A stretch of 53,782 bases of DNA from Lachnospiraceae bacterium (GTDB taxonomy: Bacteria > Bacillota > Clostridia > Lachnospirales > Lachnospiraceae): assembly GCA_017443065.1 (NCBI GenBank), contig JAFSPF010000015.1:1-53782 (forward strand), given 5' to 3'. Shown here in pieces: positions 41,114-48,419 of this stretch. Positions within the stretch are counted from its first letter, which is position 1; the number at the start of each line of letters is the position of its first letter. The position numbers and the translations under genes are program-made. Below the pieces are notes generated by a model that searched no databases, was not told where the DNA came from, and saw only the letters and a program-made list of their open reading frames with translations.

Positions 41114-41433
41114 AAGATGATTACTCTGTCATATTCCCCCGACACATCCGTGTCGTCCTGTTGCCGTACCTGCATCCTTACGGGATCGCCGAGCCGTGTC
41201 ACATGGCGCGATTCCATATGTGTCGCAACGATCGCGCCGATCAGAAACGCCAGCCATAAGATCAGCAGGGCAATCAGCGTGACTACCGGCGACTCCGCGG
41301 GCACGGGCATCGTCTCCCTGCCGTCCGCGGGCGTGACCGCTTCCTTTTTTGTTCTTCGTTCTTCCTCCGGGTGATAACCGTAGCCGAACAGGGGCCGGTA
41401 TTTTTTCACCGGAATACGTTCCCGATACTCCAC
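41110..41433 (-). CDS. Small membrane protein preceding the sortase
   Basis: A 107-residue protein starting at GTG 41433, with CGGAGG 8 bases upstream; the frame extends to 41514 but no site supports a start there. The N-terminal part is charged (VEYRERIPVKKYRPLFGYGY, HPEEERRTKKEAV). One membrane helix, VTLIALLILWLAFLIGAIVA, spans about 55-75. The C-terminal 30 residues are polar and contain Arg-rich and Asp-rich patches. It resembles DivIC/FtsL-like small single-pass proteins only in layout. It overlaps the sortase start by 4 bases, so the two are probably made together. Function unknown. Confidence 0.7.
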   Translation of the reverse strand: MEYRERIPVKKYRPLFGYGYHPEEERRTKKEAVTPADGRETMPVPAESPVVTLIALLILWLAFLIGAIVATHMESRHVTRLGDPVRMQVRQQDDTDVSGEYDRVIIL

Positions 41434-41522
41434 TTCTTTTTCCTCCGGAATACTCCGTCTATCATACCACGAAAGGTGGTGAAATAACACCCCAAAAAGA
41501 AGGGACTCCGTCAAAAAAATGA

Positions 41523-41551
41523 TTGTGCATCATGCCATTCTGTAGTATAAT
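41523..41551 (+). promoter_or_regulatory. Promoter of potABCD
   Basis: TTGTGC (41523-41528), a 17-bp spacer and TATAAT (41546-41551). Transcription would start near 41558, giving a leader of about 37 bases with AAGGGGG at 41577-41583. No riboswitch-sized leader is present. Confidence 0.7.
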
Positions 41552-41594
41552 CTGAAACTGTTGACCGTGTTGTTTCAAGGGGGTTTTATGCTAC

Positions 41595-42668
41595 ATGGCG
41601 AAGGAACTGATCCGTCTGGAGAACATCTCCAAAAGCTTTGGTAAAACGCTTGTCCTGGATGATCTCAATCTCTCCATCCATGAGAACTCCTTTGTTACCC
41701 TCTTAGGCCCCTCCGGCTGCGGCAAAACGACCATCCTTCGCATCATCGGCGGCTTTGAAAAGCCGGATACGGGCCGCGTGATTTTCGACGGCAAGGACAT
41801 CACGGATTTGCCTCCCAACGAACGGCAGCTCAACACCGTCTTTCAGAAGTATGCTCTTTTCACCCACATGGACATCGCGGACAATATCGCGTTTGGTCTC
41901 AAAATCCGTAAAAAAGACAAATCCTACATCAAAGATAAAATACACTATGCACTGAAGCTCGTCGGCCTTGAGGGCTTTGAGCACCGGAAGCCAACCTCTC
42001 TTTCCGGCGGACAGCAGCAGCGCATCGCGATCGCCAGGGCCATCGTCAACGAGCCGAAGGTGCTTCTTCTGGACGAACCGCTCGGCGCGTTGGATTTGAA
42101 GCTTCGTCAGGAGATGCAGTACGAGCTCATCCGCATGAAACACGAGCTCGGCATCACCTTCATTTATGTCACGCATGATCAGGAAGAGGCGCTGACGATG
42201 TCGGATCATATCGTGGTCATGAACCAGGGCTACATCCAGCAGGAGGGAAGCCCGGAGGACATTTACAACGAACCGGAAAACGCCTTTGTGGCGGACTTCA
42301 TCGGGGATTCCAACATCATCGACGCCGTGATGGTCCGCGACAGGGTCGTGCGCATTCTGGATACGGACTGGGATTGCGTGGATACGGGCTTCGGCGAGAT
42401 GAAGCCCGTGGACGCCGTGATCCGCCCGGAGGACGTGGAGCTGGTTTCTCCCGGGAGCGGCACCATGGACGGCGAGGTCACGCATATCATCTTCAAGGGC
42501 GTGCATTACGAGATGGAGGTCACGGCAAACGGCTTCGAGTGGCTCGTACAGTCGACCGTCATGCACCCGGTCGGCGAGAAGGTCGGCATTCACGTGGATC
42601 CCTTCAACATTCAGATCATGAACAAGCCCGCATCCGAGGACGAGGAGGCCATCCAGATCGATGTTTAA
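41595..42668 (+). CDS. potA: Spermidine/putrescine ABC importer, ATPase
   Basis: A 357-residue cytoplasmic ATPase powering polyamine import. Walker [10 protein letters not shown] is at 38-46, the signature LSGGQQQR near 136 and Walker [12 protein letters not shown] near 156; the switch His is in VTHDQEEA. The C-terminal TOBE-like regulatory domain (about 250-350) ends in [17 protein letters not shown] lies 11 bases before ATG 41595; another ATG at 41588 is out of frame. First gene of a plus-strand operon with potB starting inside its last 8 bases. The operon order ABCD is the usual one. Confidence 0.95.
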   Translation: MAKELIRLENISKSFGKTLVLDDLNLSIHENSFVTLLGPSGCGKTTILRIIGGFEKPDTGRVIFDGKDITDLPPNERQLNTVFQKYALFTHMDIADNIAFGLKIRKKDKSYIKDKIHYALKLVGLEGFEHRKPTSLSGGQQQRIAIARAIVNEPKVLLLDEPLGALDLKLRQEMQYELIRMKHELGITFIYVTHDQEEALTMSDHIVVMNQGYIQQEGSPEDIYNEPENAFVADFIGDSNIIDAVMVRDRVVRILDTDWDCVDTGFGEMKPVDAVIRPEDVELVSPGSGTMDGEVTHIIFKGVHYEMEVTANGFEWLVQSTVMHPVGEKVGIHVDPFNIQIMNKPASEDEEAIQIDV

Positions 42669-43482
42669 TTCCCGGAAAGCATCCGCCGGCCTGAGCTCAC
42701 CCTATGTGGCCTGGATGACCATCTTCATCATTGTTCCGCTGCTGATGGTGTTCTACTTCGGCTTAACGGACGCGGGCGGCGCCTTCACCTTCGCGAATGT
42801 CGCCTCCATCGCGTCGCCGGAGCATCTGAAATCCCTGCTGCTGGCGCTGGAGTTGTCCTTCATCAGCACGGTGATCTGCTTCCTGATCGCCTATCCGCTG
42901 GCGCTGATCCTTGCGCACAGCAGGATTTCCTCGCAGGGGCTGATCATCACGATCTTCATCCTGCCGATGTGGATGAACTTCCTGCTGCGCACGATGGCCT
43001 GGATGACGCTGTTAGAAGGAACCGGTGTGATCAACACCATCCTCTCCTTTCTGCATCTGCCGACGCAGCACATCATCAACACCCCGGCCGCAATCGTGCT
43101 CGGCATGGTTTACAACTTCCTGCCCTTCATGATTCTGCCCTTATACAACGCGGTTTCCCGCATTGACCCGGCGGTGATCGAAGCGGCAAGGGACCTCGGG
43201 GCCGGCCGTTTCCAGACCTTATGGAAAATCACCCTGCCCCTCTCCGCCGGCGGCATCATCTCCGGCGTGACGATGGTCTTTATCCCGGCGCTGACAACCT
43301 TTGCGATCAGTACGCTCCTTGGCGGCTCCAAGGTGCTGCTCATCGGCAATGTGATCGAATCCTATTTCATGCTCTCCTATGACGTGCACTTAGGGAGCGG
43401 ATTATCGCTCGTCCTGATGGTCTTTATCATCATCAACATGGTGGTCAGCGCGGTCTCCGACGCGAAGGAGCAGACGGATTAA
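42661..43482 (+). CDS. potB: Spermidine/putrescine ABC importer, permease PotB
   Basis: A 273-residue inner-membrane permease with six hydrophobic segments. The EAA loop that docks the ATPase is [20 protein letters not shown] near 170-190, as in family-typical EAARDLGA. The N-terminus ([20 protein letters not shown]) is standard. It starts in the last 8 bases of potA and ends directly against potC (no spacer). It forms the channel with PotC. Confidence 0.94.
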   Translation: MFNSRKASAGLSSPYVAWMTIFIIVPLLMVFYFGLTDAGGAFTFANVASIASPEHLKSLLLALELSFISTVICFLIAYPLALILAHSRISSQGLIITIFILPMWMNFLLRTMAWMTLLEGTGVINTILSFLHLPTQHIINTPAAIVLGMVYNFLPFMILPLYNAVSRIDPAVIEAARDLGAGRFQTLWKITLPLSAGGIISGVTMVFIPALTTFAISTLLGGSKVLLIGNVIESYFMLSYDVHLGSGLSLVLMVFIIINMVVSAVSDAKEQTD

Positions 43483-44271
43483 ATGGCAAGAAAAACCTTT
43501 GAAAAAATCTATATGGCCGTGATTCTGGTCTTCATGTACGCGCCCATCGTAACGATGATTGTGCTCTCCTTCAACGAGAGCAAATCCCGCGCAAAATGGG
43601 GCGGCTTTTCCATGAAGTGGTACCAGGCGCTCTTCCACGATTCCGCCATCATGCGGGCGCTCTGGAACACGCTCTCGGTGGCGCTGATCTCCGCGCTCAT
43701 CGCTACCGTGATCGGCACGGTCACCTGCGTCGCGCTGATGGGGCTGAAATCCAAATCCCGCGCGGTCATCATGGGCATCACCAACATCCCCATGATCAAC
43801 GCGGACATCGTGACCGGCATCTCCCTGATGCTGCTCTTCCAGGTGATCGGCTTCAAACGCGGCTTCTGGACTGTCCTGATTTCGCATATCACCTTCAACA
43901 TCCCCTTCGTGATGCTCTCGGTCCTGCCCCGCTTAAAGCAGGTGGAGCCGAGCGTCTATGAGGCGGCACAGGATCTCGGGGCAACCAAGGTCTATGCCTT
44001 CCGGAAAACGGTGCTCCCTGACATCATGCCGGGCGTCATTTCCGGCGCGCTCATGGCCTTCACGATGTCGCTCGATGACTTTATCATCACTTATTTTACG
44101 AAGGGCGTCGGCTTTGACACGCTTTCCACGAAGATTTATGCCTCCGTCAAAAAGGGCATTCAGCCGGAGATTTACGCGCTTTCCGCCATCATCTTCGTCA
44201 CAGTCTTACTGCTGCTGTTCTTTTCGGACCGGATTCCGAAATGGGCAAATAAAAACAAACAGGAAACATGA
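43483..44271 (+). CDS. potC: Spermidine/putrescine ABC importer, permease PotC
   Basis: A 262-residue permease with six hydrophobic segments. The EAA loop is VYEAAQDLGATKVYAFRKTV, and the C-terminal part MSLDDFIITYFTKGVGFDTL is the typical PotC signature. ATG 43483 directly follows the potB stop. It pairs with PotB to form the polyamine channel. Confidence 0.94.
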   Translation: MARKTFEKIYMAVILVFMYAPIVTMIVLSFNESKSRAKWGGFSMKWYQALFHDSAIMRALWNTLSVALISALIATVIGTVTCVALMGLKSKSRAVIMGITNIPMINADIVTGISLMLLFQVIGFKRGFWTVLISHITFNIPFVMLSVLPRLKQVEPSVYEAAQDLGATKVYAFRKTVLPDIMPGVISGALMAFTMSLDDFIITYFTKGVGFDTLSTKIYASVKKGIQPEIYALSAIIFVTVLLLLFFSDRIPKWANKNKQET

Positions 44272-44284
44272 AAGGAGAAAAGAG

Positions 44285-45379
44285 ATGAAAGGTTATCAAA
44301 GGGTACTTTCCACACTTGTCTTGGCTTCCGTGGCCTGCGTCTTTGCACTGGGGGGCTGCGGAAGTAATACCTCCGGCAGTGCAGGCACGGGGGAGGCCTC
44401 CGCGTCCAAAGAGCTTGTCGTTTTCAACTGGGCCGAATACATCGACCCCGAGGTCATCACGGAATTCGAAGAGGAAACCGGGATCACCGTCGTCTATGAA
44501 GAATTCTCCACCAACGAAATCATGTACCCGCTGCTGGCGCAGGACCCGTCCGCCTATGACGTCCTCTGTCCCTCGGATTACATGATCTCCAAATTGATCG
44601 AACAGGACATGCTGCTCGAACTGGATATGGAAAAACTGCCGACCGCCCGCGAGCAGATCGGGGAACAGTACTGGAAGGAATCGGAGGGCTTCGACCCCGG
44701 TAACAAATACTCCGTCCCCTACTGCTGGGGCACGGTCGGTATCTTATACAACACCACCATGGTCGATGATGTGGTGGACAGCTGGTCCATCCTCTGGGAC
44801 GAAAAATACGCGGGACAGATCTACATGCAGGATTCCGTGCGTGATCTGCTGATGGTGCCGCTCATGATGAAGGGCTATTCCATCAACACCTTAAACGAGA
44901 ACGAGCTGGAGGAGGCCACGCAGATGCTGATTGACCAGAAGCCCCTGGTGCAGGGCTACTTTATCGATCAGGTGCGTGACAAGATGATCGGAGGCGAAGG
45001 AGCGCTCGGCGTCATTTACTCCGGCGAGGCCATCTTCACGCAGCGCGAAAACCCGGATCTGGAATACGTGATCCCGAAGGAGGGCACGAATGTCTGGATC
45101 GATTCCTGGGTCATCTCCAAAGAGGCCAAAAACGTGGAAAACGCCTACGCCTGGATCGAGTTCATGTCGAGGCCGGAGATCGCCGTCAGGAACTTTGAAT
45201 ACATCACCTACTCTACGCCGAACGAGGGCGCTAGGGAGCTGATCGAGGACGAGGACATCAAAAACTCCGAGATCGCCTTCCCGGACTTAAGCAAGTATAA
45301 GCTGGAAACCTTCCTCTATCTCGGGGAGGAGGGGGATAAGCTGTACAATGATTATTGGATGCGTATAAAAAGTGAGTGA
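44285..45379 (+). CDS. potD: Spermidine/putrescine-binding lipoprotein
   Basis: A 364-residue substrate-binding protein, lipid-anchored through Cys25 (lipobox ALGGC) after a signal peptide. The binding domain begins LVVFNWAEYIDPEVITEFEE, the standard PotD/PotF N-terminal pattern; YCWGTVGILYNT and KEAKNVENAYAWIEFMSRPE are also typical. GGAG lies 7 bases before ATG 44285. The last residues (KSE) and the stop lie in the left arm of a 190-bp inverted repeat. A terminator follows at 45439-45472. Which polyamine is bound cannot be told. Confidence 0.95.
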   Translation: MKGYQRVLSTLVLASVACVFALGGCGSNTSGSAGTGEASASKELVVFNWAEYIDPEVITEFEEETGITVVYEEFSTNEIMYPLLAQDPSAYDVLCPSDYMISKLIEQDMLLELDMEKLPTAREQIGEQYWKESEGFDPGNKYSVPYCWGTVGILYNTTMVDDVVDSWSILWDEKYAGQIYMQDSVRDLLMVPLMMKGYSINTLNENELEEATQMLIDQKPLVQGYFIDQVRDKMIGGEGALGVIYSGEAIFTQRENPDLEYVIPKEGTNVWIDSWVISKEAKNVENAYAWIEFMSRPEIAVRNFEYITYSTPNEGARELIEDEDIKNSEIAFPDLSKYKLETFLYLGEEGDKLYNDYWMRIKSE

Positions 45380-45559
45380 TAAGATATCGGATTGCTCCGT
45401 GCTTCGCACTCCCGCAATCCGGCGGACATTCGAAAATCGCCCCGCAGAAACGAGCTCTGCGGGGCTTTTTTTCTCATGTCTGTTGTGTCGCCAAATGTCC
45501 GTGCATGAGGTCATGCATGACCTCTGCACGGCCGCTTGGCGACGACTTATCACTCACTT
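45370..45559. repeat. 190-bp nested inverted repeat (MITE-like) between potD and acyl-CoA dehydrogenase
   Basis: The outer arms AAGTGAGTGATAAG (45370-45383) and CTTATCACTCACTT (45546-45559) are perfect 14-bp complements and contain the stop codons of both flanking convergent genes. Three hairpins lie inside: CGGATTGC/GCAATCCG (45388-45421), the terminator (45439-45472) and a long cruciform (45487-45543). The latter has arms GTCGCCAA/TTGGCGAC and CCGTGCA/TGCACGG around the 18-bp perfect palindrome at 45507-45524. Confidence 0.8.
45439..45472 (+). terminator. Rho-independent terminator of potABCD
   Basis: A perfect 10-bp stem GCCCCGCAGA/TCTGCGGGGC (45439-45448 with 45456-45465), a 7-base loop and a run of seven T on the plus strand. 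Confidence 0.92.
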
Positions 45560-46696
45560 CACGCCCATCCATCCGGCGATGACCATCATCTGCACCTCCG
45601 ATGTGCCTTCGTAGATTTCGGTGATCTTGGCGTCGCGCATCATGCGCTCGATCGGATACTCTCTTGTGTAGCCGTAGCCGCCGTAGAGCTGCAGGCAGCG
45701 GCGCGTGACATCCGACGCGTTGCGTGCCGCAAAGAGCTTTGCCATCGCCGCCAGGTGCGAATAGGGTTCGCCGGCATCCTTGGCGCTGGCCGCCTGATAG
45801 ACTAAGAGCTTTGCAGCCTCAGTGTTGGCCCGCATCTGTGCGAGCTCGAACTGCGTATTCTGGAACTGGCTGATGCGTTTGCCGAACTGTTCACGCTCGG
45901 AAACATATTTAACCGTCTCTTCGATCGCGCCTTCCGCGATGCCGAGCGCCTGGGAGGCGATCCCGATACGTCCGCCGTCGAGCGTCATCATGGCGACCTT
46001 GAAGCCCTTGCCGAGCTCGCCCAGAAGATTTTCCTTCGGAACCTTCACGTCCTGGAAGACGAGCTCACAGGTCGCGGAGCCGCGGATGCCCATCTTTTCC
46101 TCATGCTTGCCGATCGTGAAGCCGTCCATCCCTTTTTCCAGAATAAAGGCGCTGATGCCCTTGGTGCCCTGCGACTTATCCGTCATCGCAAATACCACAT
46201 AGGTTTCCGCAGGACCGGCATTGGTGATGAAGATCTTGGAGCCGTTCAGCAGGAAGTGGTCTCCCTTGTCCTCCGCCACGGTCTTCTGCATTGCCGCGTC
46301 CGTTCCGGCGCCGGGCTCCGTCAGACCGAAGGCACCCAGTTTTCTGCCCGAACACAGATCCGGCAGATATTTCTTTTTCTGCTCATCCGTGCCAAAGTGA
46401 TAGATCGGCCATGCGCAAAGCGACGTGTGTGCGGAAACAATAACACCGGTGGAAGCACAAACCTTGGACAGTTCTTCCACGCACTGCGCATACGAGAGAT
46501 TGTCCATGCCCGCACCTTCAAATTCCTCAGGAAAAGGAATCCCCAGCAGATTCATCTCCGCCATCTGTTTGACCGTTTCTTCCGGAAAACGCTCATCCCT
46601 GTCAATTTCCGCAGCCAGCGGTTTTACCGTGTTCTGCGCAAACTCGCGGTACATGTCCAGCAGATCCTGGTGCATCTCGTCCATTTTGAAATCCAT
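45554..46696 (-). CDS. Acyl-CoA dehydrogenase (butyryl-CoA-dehydrogenase-like)
   Basis: A 380-residue flavoenzyme that oxidises or reduces short acyl-CoA at the alpha-beta bond. ATG 46696 has GGAGGG 4 bases upstream; the frame extends into the tRNA gene but that part is not used. Motifs: FGLTEPGAGTDA, FITNAGPAETYVVFA, REQFGKRISQFQNTQFELA, QLYGGYGYTREYPIERMMRD, and the catalytic Glu in IYEGTSEVQ. Close in style to Bcd of butyrate formation. It is alone: no etfAB, crt, hbd or thl beside it. Its stop codon lies in the right arm of the inverted repeat shared with potD. Confidence 0.92.
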   Translation of the reverse strand: MDFKMDEMHQDLLDMYREFAQNTVKPLAAEIDRDERFPEETVKQMAEMNLLGIPFPEEFEGAGMDNLSYAQCVEELSKVCASTGVIVSAHTSLCAWPIYHFGTDEQKKKYLPDLCSGRKLGAFGLTEPGAGTDAAMQKTVAEDKGDHFLLNGSKIFITNAGPAETYVVFAMTDKSQGTKGISAFILEKGMDGFTIGKHEEKMGIRGSATCELVFQDVKVPKENLLGELGKGFKVAMMTLDGGRIGIASQALGIAEGAIEETVKYVSEREQFGKRISQFQNTQFELAQMRANTEAAKLLVYQAASAKDAGEPYSHLAAMAKLFAARNASDVTRRCLQLYGGYGYTREYPIERMMRDAKITEIYEGTSEVQMMVIAGWMGVK

Positions 46697-46761
46697 AAGT
46701 CCCTCCATTCTGTGTTTTGAAAATACCCTTACGTCCGTACGGTTCCTGCTCCCGCACGCTC

Positions 46762-46844
46762 TGCCGGCAGTGGGACTTGAACCCACACGTGGTTGCCCAC
46801 AACAGATTTTGAGTCTGCCTCGTCTGCCATTCCGACATGCCGGC
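46762..46844 (-). tRNA. tRNA-Leu (anticodon CAA)
   Basis: An 83-nt class II tRNA with long variable arm. Acceptor stem GCCGGCA/TGCCGGC, anticodon arm GCAGA-CTCAAAA-TCTGT with CAA at 34-36, variable arm about TGTGGGCAACCACG, and T arm GTGGG-TTCAAGT-CCCAC. CCA is not encoded. No mobile element is attached. Confidence 0.95.
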
Positions 46845-46914
46845 GCATCCTTCGAAACTGCGCCCGTGAAAACACTCAAATTGTAGCATATCCCTTATAG
46901 CAGGTCAACGAAGA

Positions 46915-46943
46915 TTGAACTTGTGAAGCAAATGGGATATAAT
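46915..46943 (+). promoter_or_regulatory. Promoter of the binding-protein/GGDEF-EAL pair
   Basis: TTGAAC (46915-46920), a 17-bp spacer and TATAAT (46938-46943). The predicted start of transcription is about 46950, some 30 bases before the TTG start codon. Confidence 0.7.
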
Positions 46944-46980
46944 TATAAGTACTTGTACGCTGAATGGAAGGGCGGCAGCT

Positions 46981-48417
46981 TTGCCGTACGGTAGCACTGA
47001 CTTGTCAAAAAAAAGAATTCTGTCTGCATTCCTTGTTCTGTGCATACTGCTTCTCCCGGGATGCGCCGCGAAGGAAGAAAACGCCTCTTTGCTGGATCCG
47101 CAGAAGCCGGTGCAAATTTCCGTGTGGACCTATTACAACGGCCCGCAGTTAAATGCCTTCAATTCCCTGGTCAGTGATTTTAACCGTACGGTCGGCAAGG
47201 AACGCGGGATCGTTGTGGAAAGCTTCAACCACGGCTCCGTCGAGGAATTGCAGGAAAAGGTTCTGGATTCCGTTCACGGCAAGGTGGGCGCCGAGGAGGT
47301 GCCGAATATTTTCGCGGCCTACGCGGACACGGCCTATGCGGTGGACAAGGAGGGGCTCCTTGCGGATATGGCACCGTTCCTGACGGAAGAGGAACGTACA
47401 CTTTACGTGGAAAACTATCTGTCCGAGGGTGCCTTTAAAGAAGGCGAGATCAAAATATTTCCCATTGCAAAGTCAACGGAACTGCTGCTGCTCAATGACA
47501 CGGACTGGCAGCCTTTTGCCGGGGAATGCGGCCTGACCTACGAAGATCTCTCCACCTGGGAGGGCATCGTCGAAACCGCGGCAAAATACTACGAATGGTC
47601 CGGCGGTCACGCCTTCTTCGGACGTGACGCCATGGCCAACTATATGCTGGTGGGCGCCGCACAGCTCGGTGAAGAAATCACGCCGGTAACGGACGGAAAG
47701 GCGGCACTTCACTTTTCAAAGGCTACCGCAAGGAAGCTCTGGGACTGCTATTACATCCCCTATGTACAGGGACATTTCTCTTCTTCCGGCCGCTTCCGCT
47801 CGGATGACGTCAAAACAGAAAACATTCTCTGCTATGTCGGCTCCAGTGCGAGCGCAACCTACTTTCCGAAGGAAGTGACGCCGGATGATCATGAACAGCA
47901 TGCGATTGAGATGAAGGTACTTCCAACCCCGCATTTCGAAGGCGGCAAACCGGTTGCCGTACAGCAGGGGGCCGGCATGGTCGTCACCAATTCCACGGAA
48001 GCGGAGGTCTATGCCTCCGTGCTCTTCCTGAAATGGTTCACGGAGCCGGAACGCAACATCCGCTTCTCCTTAGGCTCCGGCTACATGCCCGTCATGCGCT
48101 CCACCAACAACATGGATGCCATTGCGACCTACGCGCCGGATATGGACCGGGATATGCGTGAGATCCTGACGGTCTCCGTCGACACGGTCAATGAAATGGA
48201 ACTGTTTTATCCCTCGGCCTTTGACAGCGGTACGGAGGTGCGAAGGATTCTGGAATACTCCATGAGCGACCTCGCCGTTTCGGACCGGCAGGAGGTGCTG
48301 AACAGGATCGCAAAAGACATTCCGGAAGATGAGGCCTTGCGTGACTATCTCTCAGATGCGCATTTTGAAGAATGGTACAACACCATCACCAACAGCCTAC
48401 AGGAGCTGATTCCCTGA
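46981..48417 (+). CDS. Orphan extracellular solute-binding lipoprotein (sensor partner?)
   Basis: A 478-residue family-1 solute-binding lipoprotein. TTG 46981 follows GGAAGG by about 9 bases; a TTG at 47002 is an alternative and would start nearer the basic residues. The lipobox is LLLPGC with Cys28. The mature domain begins VQISVWTYYNGPQLNAFNSL and carries typical features (FLKWFTEPERNIRFSLGSGY, VMRSTNNMDAI). There are no ABC genes near it. Instead a GGDEF-EAL membrane protein begins 2 bases after its stop, so the pair probably forms a ligand-sensing unit on the cell surface. The ligand is unknown. Confidence 0.85.
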   Translation: MPYGSTDLSKKRILSAFLVLCILLLPGCAAKEENASLLDPQKPVQISVWTYYNGPQLNAFNSLVSDFNRTVGKERGIVVESFNHGSVEELQEKVLDSVHGKVGAEEVPNIFAAYADTAYAVDKEGLLADMAPFLTEEERTLYVENYLSEGAFKEGEIKIFPIAKSTELLLLNDTDWQPFAGECGLTYEDLSTWEGIVETAAKYYEWSGGHAFFGRDAMANYMLVGAAQLGEEITPVTDGKAALHFSKATARKLWDCYYIPYVQGHFSSSGRFRSDDVKTENILCYVGSSASATYFPKEVTPDDHEQHAIEMKVLPTPHFEGGKPVAVQQGAGMVVTNSTEAEVYASVLFLKWFTEPERNIRFSLGSGYMPVMRSTNNMDAIATYAPDMDRDMREILTVSVDTVNEMELFYPSAFDSGTEVRRILEYSMSDLAVSDRQEVLNRIAKDIPEDEALRDYLSDAHFEEWYNTITNSLQELIP

Positions 48418-48419
48418 CG

